Below, piece after piece: positions 11,421 to 21,622 of a DNA stretch of 64,000 nt. The DNA comes from Shinisaurus crocodilurus (lineage: Eukaryota; Chordata; Lepidosauria; Squamata; Shinisauridae), in the NCBI GenBank assembly GCA_021292165.1, contig CM037878.1:188851118-188915117 (forward strand), written 5' to 3'. Both the position numbers and the translations under genes were made by a program. The notes below the pieces were generated by a model that saw nothing but the letters and a program-made list of their open reading frames with translations, was not told the DNA's origin and searched no databases. How positions within the stretch are numbered: position 1 is the first letter of the stretch; every line of letters starts with the position of its first letter.

Positions 11421-11894
11421 TCCATCTCTGTTTTTGCTCATCTGGGTTCTGTGGCAATATAAATAGTTACTGTAGAAAGAACAGAAAAGATGCACAATTG
11501 AAGGCTGTACAGAACCTTCAGCCTTCAGCCAAGTTTGTACTTGGCTGTACAAACCAAGGCTGGTTTGTATGGAACCAAACCTCACATGGGAATAAGTCCC
11601 ATTGTACATCAGTGGGACTTTCTTTTAAGGACTGACTTTCAAGTAAATATGCACACGGTCATGCTGTCAGAATACTTTGGATGGATGGATGGATGACACT
11701 TTATTGAGAAAATATATGAACGTGTACACTGTGTAGTGTTCGTTCACACTATATAATCTAGTGAAGAAGAGCCTTTAATATTAAGTCCCCTTTTCCCCTG
11801 CCTGGCATTTTCAATAAATGGAAATGTATCCATTTTAAAATGACACTGCCTGAAACTGCAATCTACCTGGACACTACGCTCAACGTCTGGGGCC

Positions 11895-12509
11895 CAGGAC
11901 CGGTGCAGGGCAGTTTGGCGCCCTAGGCAAAATTATATTTAGCGCCCCCCTCGTGCTGTGGGGGGGCTCCGGAACAAAGCAGCCCTGCTCTGCAAAACCC
12001 CCCGCCGCCACCACCACCACCACCAGACCCCCCCCCGCCCGCCCCTGCCGCCGCCGCTGCCACCTACCTTCCCCCCGCCTCCTCCGAAAAGAAGTGACGC
12101 GACGGGATCCCCGCGCTCTGTTTTTGGCTGGGGGAAACCAGGGCAACAGGGCTGTTTAAGCCCTGTTGCCCTGGTTCCTCCCGCCAAAACAGAGCGCGGG
12201 TGGAGCTCCGGAAACGGCGCGGAGAAGGTAGGTGTCGGGGGGGAGGCGGCGCGGGGCAGGGTGGGGGGGAGGCGGGGGGAGGCGGGGTGGGGAAGGGGGG
12301 AGGCGGCGCGGGGCGGGGGGGCGGCGCCCAGGCTCGGCCCCACCACTACCTCTGGGCGCAATCCCCCACACTGACCTGGCTTTGTCGGCGAGGCGGGCGG
12401 GCAGGGCAGGAGCGCGCCGGCAGCGAAGAGGAGCGCAGTGTTTCTGCGCCCTCTTCAGCTACACGCCCTAGGCAACAGCCTAGTTTGCCTAGCGGTAGCG
12501 CCGGCCCTG
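11895..12509. mobile_element. GC-rich 615-bp non-autonomous hAT element
   Basis: The left end CAGGACCGGTGCAGGGCAG and right end CGGTAGCGCCGGCCCTG are inverted relatives, and both carry GCCCTAGGCAA next to them. The exact 8-bp duplication CTGGGGCC flanks it (11887-11894 and 12510-12517). The interior is very rich in C, G and CpG, with a central stem at about 12112-12199 (CGCGCTCTGTTTT facing AAAACAGAGCGCG). Long overlapping open frames rich in Pro, Gly and Arg come from this composition and are not genes. Confidence 0.9.
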
Positions 12510-12696
12510 CTGGGGCCCTCCTCCGACTGCCACCTCTGAGGGAGGCTCGGTTGGTGGTCACAAGGAGGAGGGCCTTCTCAGCAGTAGCCCCCCAATTATG
12601 TAATAAGCTCCCCACTGAGGCCTGCCTGGCACCAACCTTACTATCTTTTCGATGCCAGACTAAGACTTCCCTGTATGCCAAGGCATTTAATATTTA

Positions 12697-12945
12697 CAGT
12701 AATACCTTGGATTGCAAGTAACTTGGTTTGAGAGCGTTTTGCAAGAGAAGCAAATTTTTAAATATTTATTTATTTATTTTTTACTTGATATACAAGCAAC
12801 GTCTTGCAATACAAGTACTGTAGTACTGCTTAAATTAAAAATCTCTGTACAAATTTTTTGGGGGGATTTTGTTTTGATATAAGAGTGTTTTGGATTACAA
12901 GCACGTTTCCGGAATGGATTATGCTCTCAATCCAAGGCATGACTG
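12697..12945. mobile_element. Tc1/mariner-type miniature element
   Basis: The ends CAGTAATACCTTGGATTG and CAATCCAAGGCATGACTG form a terminal inverted repeat and are flanked by TA on both sides (12695-12696, 12946-12947), the expected mariner target duplication. The 249-bp interior is AT-rich and non-coding. It interrupts the L2 tail. Confidence 0.8.
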
Positions 12946-13192
12946 TAATTGTTTAAAATAGCACAGGGGTGTGTGTGCATGTGGGGGGGTTAATTGTCAC
13001 CTGTAGGCTTAGTTTTATTAACTATTCAGTACTGTCATTTAAAATGCATTTTTAAATTCTGTTTTAAACTTTTAAACTATTGTTTTATTGTTTGTTTTTA
13101 TGTGGGTTTTTATTGTATGAACTGTTGTGAACCGCCCAGAGAACTTCGGCTATGAGGCGGTATAGAAATGAAATTAATCATCATCATCATCA

Positions 13193-13340
13193 CTGGTTCT
13201 TACCCTCCGAATCACTGAACAGGGTCCAAATCTCTGGGAGCAGCTCACTTTGCTTTGGACATAGGCCAAATATATCTGAAGTGGCCCTCTTAGTTCCTTG
13301 ATTTGGGCTTTGTCCAAAGTGGATGCACACCCCAGAAAAA
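13193..13340. repeat. Short relative of the unclassified repeat at 11.04 kb
   Basis: It shares CTCACTTTGCTTTGG, GAAGTGGCC, GGGCTTTGTCCA and GATGCACACCCC with 11040-11420, in the same order. Confidence 0.4.
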
Positions 13341-13999
13341 AAGCATGATTTAAAAAAATAGTAATTGGGCAAACTTCAGTGTCAGGTCTAAAGTTTTAGC
13401 CAGCCTTTAAAAAAACCAAAAAAACCCCTAGGGCTTGTATCATCCGTGAAAGCAACAGCATTAGTCTCTCTTATCAGATAGTAAGTGACAGAAGCAATCA
13501 GAGTCTTCTCATTTCTAAAATTCTCAGCCTTTTAGATTAGATCTCATTATACCTCATAAAACCAATGCAACAAAGTAAGCAACATAATACCTGCCCACCA
13601 CCCTATTATATATATATATATATTCAAGCCATCCAGGGGTTCATTTTTGAATCTTAAAAATCTCAACTTTCATTTTAAAATATGAAGGCAAAAAGGATAC
13701 AAGCTGCCTTTAATAATGGACACAATCAGGAAACTGTAAAAATTTTAAGCCCCATTTATTTCAATAACTCCCTCCTCTTGATATCAATAGGTGTTACAAG
13801 TAAACTTTTCCTCAATTATGGTCCTTCATTTCATAGCCTTTGATTCCTAATCTCATTATTTTAGTAATAAATAATTTCCAACCAGTTGGACGGTCGCCCC
13901 ATTTTGCTAGAAGATTCTAGTTTTGAGGAAGGACTTACGTGCCACCAAGGGACTGATATTCAACCTGCTCATGGAAATGTCATATAAGCTATATTATAT
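13341..13999. other. Intronic stretch with one TA microsatellite
   Basis: A (TA)n run lies at about 13608-13622. Nothing else was recognised. Confidence 0.5.
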
Positions 14000-14001
14000 T
14001 T

Positions 14002-14080
14002 CATAGAATCATAGAGTTGGAGGGGGCCTACTCAATGCAGGAAATCCAGAGCTAAAGCATCCCCCCTGAGCGAGAGCATT
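14002..14080 (-). mobile_element. CR1 3' end fragment
   Basis: ATAGAATCATAGAGTTGGAG followed by CTCAATGCAGGAAATCCAGA and AAGCATC matches, with a small deletion, the 3' terminus of the CR1 at 28322. Confidence 0.65.
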
Positions 14081-14099
14081 CCTCTCTTACCACACAAGT

Positions 14100-14101
14100 G
14101 C

Positions 14102-14153
<52 letters not shown>
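14100..14153. repeat. Compound (CA)n(TA)n microsatellite
   Basis: About 14 CA units pass directly into about 12 TA units. Confidence 0.95.
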
Positions 14154-14598
14154 TGCACCTTTCTGTCTCATAATATGTCTCCATTGTAACATTTGTTGCA
14201 AAAGGTTTAGTATTGCCCCAGAATACTGAAAGAAAATAATTTCAGAGTTTCGGAATAATTTCAGCATTTTTAATGGTCTTTTCCATACAAAGGCTGTGGC
14301 AAAATACTATCCCTTAATCATGGGAAAACTGCCCTCTTGATTAAAATTACACAGTCCAAATCAATTAAAATTTTAAATATGTTGGCTTGACTAAAACAAT
14401 AGTAGCAGCTGCCACCATCATAATTATTATTTGTTATCCAGGTCATGCTGGATAACAAATAATGTTACATGGAAACAAGCATTGGGCGAGACTCATCAGG
14501 GCCAAGAACTCCCAGGATAGGATCCGTGGGGTTCCCTTTCTGTTTAAAATCAGCTCTGTGAACCAGGCATGGAGGTGGCCTCTGTGGGAAGATATAAT

Positions 14599-14916
14599 GG
14601 CTGGGTTCAGACAACATGTTAACTCACACTCAAGGGTTGAGTGTGGTTGTTGCTGATCCGTGGGTTGTTGTTGAAATGTGGGTTATCGTGTTTTCTGAAC
14701 CCAGCTGCGCTAAGCCATGGCTTGTGAACCACGAACAACCCATGAAGAGAACCAGGTTTTGTTGTTGGGTTGTGAACTGTGGGTTGTTCACCATGGTTTG
14801 TTATCTCAGTTATGTTCAGATAACAAAATGACCCATGTTTCAAGAACAACCCCTGGTTCAATGACAAGCCACATTCAGCCCTTGAGTGTGGGTTATCGTG
14901 TTGTCTGAACCCAGTC
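14599..14916. mobile_element. Foldback MITE, CTGGGTTCAGACAACATG family, copy A
   Basis: The left end GGCTGGGTTCAGACAACATG and right end GTTGTCTGAACCCAGTC are inverted repeats of about 16-20 bp. Inside each end is a second small palindrome around CACTCAAGGGTTGAGTG. GGGTTGTT and AACAACCC words repeat on both strands. A second copy lies at 21623-21948. The target duplication could not be settled and the superfamily is not assigned. Confidence 0.75.
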
Positions 14917-14928
14917 ATCAGGTTGGAT

Positions 14929-14991
14929 GCAGAATTAGTCATACTTAGAGTAAACCCATTGAAATAATTGATCACAATGGTTTGGATCCAG
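14929..14991. repeat. Partial palindromic element (GGTTGGATCC ends)
   Basis: GGTTGGATGCAGAATTAGTC, CATACTTAGAGTAAACCCATTGAAAT and TGGATCCAGA match the termini and arm of the hairpin at 41201-41330, shortened. Confidence 0.55.
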
Positions 14992-15009
14992 ATTTAGGCA
15001 TGTGCAACT

Positions 15010-15498
15010 GAGATAGTGGAAGTGAACTTCAAAAAACAACAAAAGTGATGCAGGATCACACAGCTGCCAGTTTATTTTGTGCTACCTTGCCCAATGTTTC
15101 AGAGAATACCTTCTTCCTCAGGGGCTCCCTAAAATACATAACATATTAAAGTTTTATACATATGCATATACCAGATATACCATGGACTAATCAACTATAT
15201 AAATTCAGAAATACATTGCAAACATTTAACACAAAAAAATTCCCCAGTAAATCTCTTACATGAATGTATTTATTTAAAAAAAATTAAAACGTATGAAACT
15301 GGTAAAACAAAGCAACCTAAACACAGCCACCCACTAAAACTAAAGATCTCTTGCCTGCAATAAACAAAACTCCTTATCACTGCACATTTACATGGCACAG
15401 AAACACCAGGTGTCTCTGTATAGGTCTGACTCTAACGACACAGGTACAACATTTCCCTTCATACAGGGCTCATCTGGGGGAAAAAAACAAAAACCAGA
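15010..15498 (-). mobile_element. Possible Penelope-like element 3' untranslated region
   Basis: On the minus strand this continues downstream of the GIY-YIG frame at 16144-16551, after the hAT insertion. It contains GAGCCCCTGAGGAAGAAGG followed by CTGAAACATTGGGC and AATAAA-like motifs. A similar GAGGAAGGCC...GAAACGTGTCGGG arrangement lies at 43510-43560. I recall this arrangement from element tails but cannot confirm it here. Confidence 0.35.
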
Positions 15499-16133
15499 TA
15501 GGGATGTGTGAGGAATCCAGTGTGTGTGGGGGGTGAAAATCTGATGGGCTTTCATGATTCACCCCCCAGATTACGGTTCGGCAGCCCTGCACTGGTGCTG
15601 ACTTGCTATGGTGCGAGTCAAGCCAGCTGTGGACTTTCGTCTCTAAGATGGGCCATGGTTTGTGTAGTTTAAAAAAAAAACACCAAGGAAATGTGAGCAA
15701 ATGGTGCTATCTGCATAACTTTACACAATTTGCATAAATCGCAGTATTTTGCATGTTTTGTGCAAACCAGCACCCAAAAAGCATGTGGCTCTAGCACCAT
15801 TTGTGCAAACAGGCCAATTTTACACAAATGGTGTGTATAATTTTACACAAATGGTGATCTGCATGCTTTTCAGGTACTGATTTGTGTAAAACATGCAAAA
15901 TACCACGATCTTTGCAAATTGCATAAAGTTACGCAAATTGCACAAATAGAGCCATTTGCGCAAATTTCCTTAGCTTTAAAAAAAAAAAAAAACTGTGCAA
16001 ACTATGGCCTGTCTTAGATACTAGTCCACAGGGGGGGGAGACCAAAAACTCTACTCAGCCCACTTCTGATCATTGGATCAAAAGCGGGGAGGAAGTCTGT
16101 TGAGCTGGACTTCCCAGAGTCAGCACATCCCTA
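15499..16133. mobile_element. Large foldback element, TAGGGATGTG...CACATCCCTA
   Basis: The termini TAGGGATGTG and GCACATCCCTA are inverted. The interior from about 15640 to 16015 is one long imperfect palindrome: CCATGGTTTGTG and AAGGAAATGTGAGCAAATGG on the left face CCATTTGCGCAAATTTCCTT and CAAACTATGG on the right, with many TTTGCATAA / TTATGCAAA word pairs. It is 635 bp and non-coding. The 8-bp flanks do not match, although TA is present on both sides. Confidence 0.7.
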
Positions 16134-16143
16134 TAAAGCATAA

Positions 16144-16551
16144 TTATAATAAAGGAAGAAATTGTATCTCCTCATTCAATCCTCCTGGAAACAAACTCCC
16201 AAGCTCCGGAATCCATTTGATTTCTTCTCTTAGCAACAGCTGTTCATCTTTCCTAACCACCCCATTCCAGCATCCAAAATAAGACATGTGAGACAGTATG
16301 ATTATTCTCACAAAAATGTTGAACCAAAGGGGACCCTTCCATACCATTCCATTCCAGATATTACTCAAGTGTGCTCTCTCCCACACCTTTTTGAGGGGCC
16401 TAAAGGATTTTCCTACATACATATTCTTGCATGAGCACTGGATAACAGAAATGACATTCCTCCTATTACAGGTTATGAAATGGTTTAAAATGTAAACCAT
16501 TTTTCCATTTTGCTGATTGACAAAAAAATCAAACCTTGCTGTGTTAAGCAT
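16144..16551 (-). pseudogene. Penelope-like element, GIY-YIG endonuclease fragment
   Basis: The 135-residue frame contains NVISVIQCSCKNMYVGKSFR followed by PLK and, a few residues later, ERAH. This is the GIY-YIG core of Penelope-like retroelements, whose usual form is IYVIECPCG..YVGKT.R.LK.R..EH. Near the end LREEIKWIPELGSLFPGGLN matches the family's C-terminal REEFWI..L.TL.P.GLNEE segment. In the family this endonuclease nicks target DNA for retrotransposition. The core is altered, the arginine region before EH is changed, and no reverse transcriptase is seen upstream (toward 16.7 kb). It is a dead, 5'-truncated copy. The first methionine has no special meaning. Confidence 0.75.
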
Positions 16552-16559
16552 TTCAATCA

Positions 16560-17205
16560 GTGAATTTACATTCCAAAGAATGACAATGAGAGGGGGGGTT
16601 GCTCAAACCAGGAGGTTTTTCACGAAAGAGGGAAATTAAATTCGATTCCATTCCCTACTTGCATGTATGTTTGCAATGCACCCATCTCCCACATGGATGA
16701 CAACCCCTCAAAATATGGTTACTTAATATTAAGCTAGCTAGCACAATGTTTTGGAAATGGCCAACCAGATGAAAATTACCAAGTGAGGCTTTGGAATATA
16801 ATTACTGCAGTTCAGTTAGTTCAGATCTTCTAAGAAGTTATTTCATGACATCTGGGATGCCTTCCTGGAGTGCTTTGACTACTGGAATATTGCCTCACTC
16901 CAAATGACATACCAAAAAAATTGCCTCCCCATCCCACCTTCCCCATCTTTTTTTCCTTTTATACTTGTTGATTTTGGTATTATCATCCTTCTTTTCTCAC
17001 TGAAAACAAATACTAGATCTTCCATCATTCCAGGGAGGCTGAAGATTGTAATAACAGAAACATACTCTAATTATTAGAAGCCTTTTTGTTCTCTGTAGTT
17101 TTGTAAAACAGCATATATCTGCTTTTCAAAACTGAGTTTCTGTTCTAATTTTAGTTATAATCCCTCTTTTTTTGTTCTGCTATTGTTTATTATTGTTGTT
17201 GTTAT
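16560..17205. other. Intronic stretch, nothing firmly recognised
   Basis: The first 100 bases may be more of the Penelope copy (on the minus strand), but no conserved motif can be read. The remainder is AT-rich and without repeats or exon signals. Confidence 0.4.
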
Positions 17206-17206
17206 C

Positions 17207-17207
17207 A

Positions 17208-17253
<46 letters not shown>

Positions 17254-17254
17254 T
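17207..17254. repeat. (AAT)n microsatellite
   Basis: About 15 uninterrupted AAT/ATA units. Confidence 0.95.
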
Positions 17255-17798
17255 CTCAATAAGTTACTGATACTCAAGATGGAATTTATTACATGGCAAG
17301 ATCCTCAGCCTTTTAAACTAGGCCCAGCTTCACCGAGTTCCCCCAATTAGGTAATCTAAGGCAAATGAAACAGCAAGGACTAGTGCTGGTTCTGCCTAGT
17401 GCTGCGCCGGGGGGGGGGGATTCACATTATTTTTGACTGTTCTCATTCAATTTGATAGAAAAGAAATCACTTTCAAAAATAAATTCAAAGGAGAAGAAAT
17501 TTTGGAGGAATTCTCATGGGTTGGGTTCAGGGTTCTTGTGCTTACCTTACTTATGAAGTGGCTGGGAAGTGTGTGTGGGTGTCCTGTCTTTCATTCAAGG
17601 GGTCATCTGACTGTGCACAGCTTTAGTTCTGCCCCCTGTAAGATGTGATGAAAGAGGATTCCACATCCACACACCAGGGGTTTACAACCAACTGAAGCCA
17701 AGTCTATATTTTGCATTCACATAACATGAGGCACAGTTAAAGCAAAGACCATTCTAAATCATTGAGTTGGCATTATGTCTGTGGGGAACAAAGATTTA
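17255..17798. other. Intronic stretch, nothing recognised
   Basis: It contains a short G homopolymer near 17410 and no recognised repeat or exon. Confidence 0.45.
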
Positions 17799-17891
17799 GG
17801 CTGCAATCTTATACATACTGTCCTGGGAGTAAGCCCCATTGAACTCAGTGGGGCTTACTTCTGAGTTCATACGCAGAGGATTGTACTGCAT
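17799..17891. repeat. Palindromic miniature element (GGCTGCAATC ends)
   Basis: The arms face each other around GTAAGCCCCATTGAACTCAG and TGGGGCTTACTTC. The outer ends are TAGGCTGCAATCTTATAC and GAGGATTGTACTGCA. Relatives lie at 40605-40698 and, in part, near 47820 and 62850. Confidence 0.7.
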
Positions 17892-17894
17892 GAT

Positions 17895-19390
17895 TCTAGA
17901 ATACAGTGATTCCTATGAAAAAATAGGACTAGCTTTTCCACTGAACTTCGTGAGAGTACCATGGAGATAGCGGATGTACGTTTTATCACTTTTGTAAAGA
18001 TATTTCATGTGCAGTACTCTTTCACAAGCAAGGCTGACCTCCTACAGTAAGATTGCCAGCTTGCTAATCGAAGTGCAATGTGCATCTAGGAAAGTGTTCG
18101 TTGCAAACTTGGTATCAAGGAACAACACCACACTTGTGGAAGAAACCACACTGCTACTATCCAAACTGTTGTGGATCCCCACTGCTAACCACCACTTTGT
18201 TGGGAATCTCACCTACACACACCACCTATTCTGGTGAGGGGGGCACAGTACTGATTCAAGAACACTTCCTCATTTGGGACTAGTAACTTCCCCTAAGTGG
18301 AGGCTCACTCCCCACTAAAAATTATCCCTTATCCCCTTTCTACCATATGGACACTTTTGTTTCCGGGTTACCCTTTATTCCATCCAGTAGCTGGATTTAG
18401 GCATTGGACAAAACATTCCAGAAGTTCCAATAATTGAAATAATGAGGGGATTATGAGTAGAAAAAATCAATCAATGAGAAGAAATTCTGTCTAGCAGAAT
18501 CAAAATTAAAACCTTTACTTTTCTGGATTCCAAGATCACCATCTATCAGCAAGTTCTTTTCTTCCAAGCAATTTTTAAGCTATTTAGAGATAAAAAAAAT
18601 AACTTTGGGCAGTTGGCTCTCAAGCCATTATAGGAGTTAATACTCTGTTCAAGTCACCTCCTATTAATCATTTACCATCAACAAATACTTCCAGAACTTT
18701 TATTATGGTGGATCAAAATTCACACCATCCTTGCGTTAGAAGGAGAGATACTGGCTAGTGTCAACACTCTCTCCACTGAAGTGCCGAATCAAAAATATCT
18801 CTCACACCTTTGTCAACTAAGGGGTCACTGATCTTTATATTTATAATATATATGTATAATATTGCTATACCCTCATGCCTCTTCGGTAATGAATTCCCTG
18901 CTGTCTAAATGGATTTCTGGCACTAACACCGAGTCTTCCTTTTTAAAAATGTGCTTGATCCATCAAGCTGTCTTTATACCTCACCACAGGATTATTCAGC
19001 TTATCAACATTCACATTTTTAATCTTTTTAAGATCATTAACTTAAAAAAAAAACAACCTATAAAATTGGGGAAAGAGAATTTGCTTCCAGCTGCCAAGGT
19101 TCCTAGACATGTTGCAATTGTGCAGTAGCAAGCCTATAATAAGAACGATGTTCCCCAGTGGTGCGCTGGCACATCAAGTCAGCTACCATCTCCTGTTGCA
19201 GAATGCACAAGGGCTATGGGGAAGAAGAAAAGTGGCACGAGAAGGCTGGACCCTTCTTCTGACTCTTGCTCAGTCCTCAAGCTCCTTCTGTACCTGTTTC
19301 CCAGGCAGAGTGGAGGAAGACGTGGGCATGGATGAGAAAACAAATTCTCCTGTGTGCCCCTCTGCCTCCTTCTCTCTCATCCGTCTATCA
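17895..19390. other. Intronic stretch, nothing recognised
   Basis: No repeat family, no structured RNA and no exon with both splice sites and protein resemblance could be recognised in these 1.5 kb. The 88- and 76-residue open frames are not similar to any family I know. Confidence 0.45.
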
Positions 19391-20293
19391 CAGGGGTGCA
19401 GAACTACTTTTGGATCTGCCCCCCAGCCCTCTGCAGGCCAAATAGCATCAGGTGGGTGTGGCCACAGCCCTGCCATCAGTGGGGATGGCCACACCCAGTT
19501 GATAGCATTTGCTCCCTGGCCCAAGCACCAGGTGGATCTTCTACCTGGCGCTTGGGCCAGGGACCAGGTTTTGCGGTGTGTGGGGGCTTTCCTGGTTAGG
19601 GAAGCCCCATGCACAGTGAAGCTAAACCAGTCTAGCCCCCATTGCTCTTCTAATGGGCAGTGATGGAGACTAGCTCAGCTGAACCTCATCTTCACGCCCA
19701 TGCTGGGAGTCGTAGTCCAAAACATCTGGGGGGGGGGAACCAGGGTGGGGATGGCTGTTCTAGAGTGCCCATATGAACTAGTTCAGCCTTCTCCAACTTG
19801 GTGGCTTCCAGATGTATTGGACTTCAATTCCCATCAATCTTTCTACAATGGGCAAAGGAGACGGGATGCATGAAGCAGAAGTGGCTGAGTGCCTTTTGCT
19901 TCCACAGTGGATGAGCAAAGGGGACCCAGCCGCTTCACATCTTCCCACCTCCATCCCTCCTTGCTGGAAGGAGGTGGGGTGCATGAAGTAGAAGAGGACT
20001 TGCCCATGCCTGGGGAGAGCAGCTGCCTTCCCCAGCACAGGCGAGTCCCAACACCACAGCCCCTCATCCCCGCACTGCTATCTCTGATCAGAGATAACGG
20101 CGGGTGTTCCGCTGCCGGTGCTCACCAGCAGGACAATCCCCACTGTTACCTCTGATCTCAAATCAGAAATGGCATCGGGGGGTGCCATCTGAGGAATTCC
20201 TCCAGGATGTGTGGCTTGGAGCCTAAGCCCTGTCCCTTGGAGGATGCCCCGCAGGCCAAATTAGGCCTGCCGGCTGGAGGTTCTACACTGCTG
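19391..20293. mobile_element. 903-bp hAT element, non-autonomous
   Basis: The left end CAGGGGTGCAGAACTA and right end GGAGGTTCTACACTGCTG are inverted relatives. Subterminal GGCCAAATAGCATCAGG on the left and GGCCAAATTAGGCC on the right are typical of this family. Flanking octamers GTCTATCA (19383-19390) and CTCTGTCA (20294-20301) agree at six of eight bases. The interior is GC-rich with no transposase. Inside it lies the copied block 19700-19839. Confidence 0.7.
19700..19839 (+). repeat. 140-bp block copied from 23186-23324
   Basis: It is identical to 23186-23324 except for one base in a G run and one C/T difference. It holds the right part of one hAT MITE, the intact spacer TTCTAGAGTGCCCATATG, and the left part of the next MITE, both cut off abruptly. 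At 23 kb both MITEs are complete with their target duplications, so that locus is the likely source. Confidence 0.9.
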
Positions 20294-20734
20294 CTCTGTC
20301 ACGTTGCTAAACTAGGAAAGGACATCGAAACACAAGTGATGAAAGGAAGTGAACCTTGAAGAAGAAAATTGTACCCCCCGTCTCTGCCCCCTCTTGCCTT
20401 TTGCTGCCATCCCATCTCTCTTTCCTCCTAAGGTTCAAACTCCATGTGACTTTAAATACATAGCATGTGACTCTCAGGCGAAAGCATGGAAGGAAAGAGG
20501 AGGCAACAAGAGCGCACAAGGGAGAGATTTCTTTGTTCTTTTTGTAGACCTATTGAACAAGAGGTGCAGGAGGAAGGGGTAACTGGGATGTGTGTGCCCA
20601 TGGACCATCAGACATTGAGCTGTATCTTACCATGTAGGCTATATGTGAAGCCTGTAGAGCTGGAGCTTTCGTTATCCAATAATCAAGTCTGGGCCATGTA
20701 TGTTGTCCTTCTTTCAGTGGGCAAAGACATTTTT

Positions 20735-20968
20735 TGAGAGAGCCAGTGTGGCGTAGTGGTGAGAGTGTTGGACTGGGACTCGGGAGATCGCTCGGCCATG
20801 AAATTCACTGGGTGACTTTGGGCCAGTCACTGACTCTCAGCCTAACCTACCTCACAGGGTTGTTGTGAGGATAAAACAGAGAGGAGGAGGAGGATTATGT
20901 AAGCCGCCTTGGGCTCCTTGCAGGAAAAAAGGCGGGGTATAAATATAAATAAATAAATAAATAAATAA
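20735..20968 (+). mobile_element. Sauria SINE (tRNA-derived), B box deleted
   Basis: The tRNA-related head GAGCCAGTGTGGCGTAGTGG is followed by the conserved body (GGGTGACTTTGGGCCAGTCA, CTCAGCCTAACCTACCTCAC). The BovB/RTE-type tail follows (GCCGCCTTGGGCTCCTTGCA, GGCGGGGTATAAATATAAAT) with an AAAT run. Compared with the copies at 39805 and 61136, about 15-18 bases containing the pol III B box are missing after GGACTCGGGAGATC. This copy would be a poor template for further spread. Confidence 0.9.
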
Positions 20969-20975
20969 AATTTTA

Positions 20976-21081
20976 TTCAGGCAGGCCTTTGGCATGTAAG
21001 CAGGTCTGTTGGGTTGGGTACTGTTTTTATTCTGTTATTGTTGTGTTTTTAATATATATATTTTATTATTGTTTTAATTAA

Positions 21082-21121
<40 letters not shown>

Positions 21122-21207
21122 GTTCCTATCATTGTAAGCTACCTTGAGTGCCATCTTCTTGGCAGAAAGTGGGGGTACAAATCAAATCAATCAATCAATC
21201 AATCAAT
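20976..21207 (+). mobile_element. LINE 3' tail with CT and AATC runs
   Basis: TAAGCTACCTTGAGTGCCAT...GGGGGTACAAATCAAATCAA resembles the 3' end of an L2- or RTE-type LINE ending in a short (AATC)n run at 21181-21207. A (CT)n microsatellite interrupts it at 21085-21119. Confidence 0.5.
21085..21119. repeat. (CT)n microsatellite
   Basis: Seventeen uninterrupted TC units. Confidence 0.95.
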
Positions 21208-21622
21208 AAAAAGTTGTGAATCAAGAAAGATAAATTGTACTTGAATCTGGTGGTAAAGAAACCAACAACTTGTTTGGGAATACTGCAAGTAAAAGTATGT
21301 AGAAAAAGTACAACTAAGAAAAATGAAGGCTGCACAACAGACTCCAGATTATTTTTTCTAATGAAAAGCAGTTGTAGGAGGCTGCACATTTTTTCAGAGG
21401 TGCATTGAGGAGAGGGGCTGCTTAACCATTTCCCTAGCAGTTGTTTTCCACTCACAAACCCCACCTGATCCACACACAGGGGGCAAGATACTGGTACTCT
21501 TATATTTTCCCTTATGAATGGACAGCAGCTTGGCCACAACAATTGGACAAACTGCCCATGGGGAAAGGGTTAAGCATTGCTCCTCCCTCTGCCCTGCCTC
21601 CAATCACATCCACAGTCTCACA

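Larger units (their letters stand above)
11872..13192 (+). mobile_element. L2 LINE 3' end, interrupted by two DNA transposons
   Basis: The 3' terminal part of an L2-type LINE reads on the plus strand. A broken C-terminal frame (LREARLVVTRRRAFS, LCNKLPTEACLAP, LLSFRCQTKT) spans 12518-12690. The tail GAACCGCCCAGAGAACTTCGG with GGCGGTATAGAAATGAAAT lies at about 13128-13175, and an ATC run follows. It is split by the hAT element 11895-12509 and the mariner-type element 12697-12945. The same tail recurs at 23750, 45367, 49980 and 59838. Confidence 0.8.

Noticed and set aside
11939..12721. Overlapping open frames of 110-173 residues on both strands, rich in Pro, Gly and Arg
   Set aside because: They lie in the GC-rich hAT element with exact 8-bp target duplication. 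Both strands are open because of composition, and no domain is present.
18007..18283. Short frames with possible exon character
   Set aside because: No acceptor and donor pair in frame and no family resemblance.
19109..19663. 184-residue open frame
   Set aside because: It runs across the left border of a hAT element (19391), so its second half is transposon sequence; no domain recognised.
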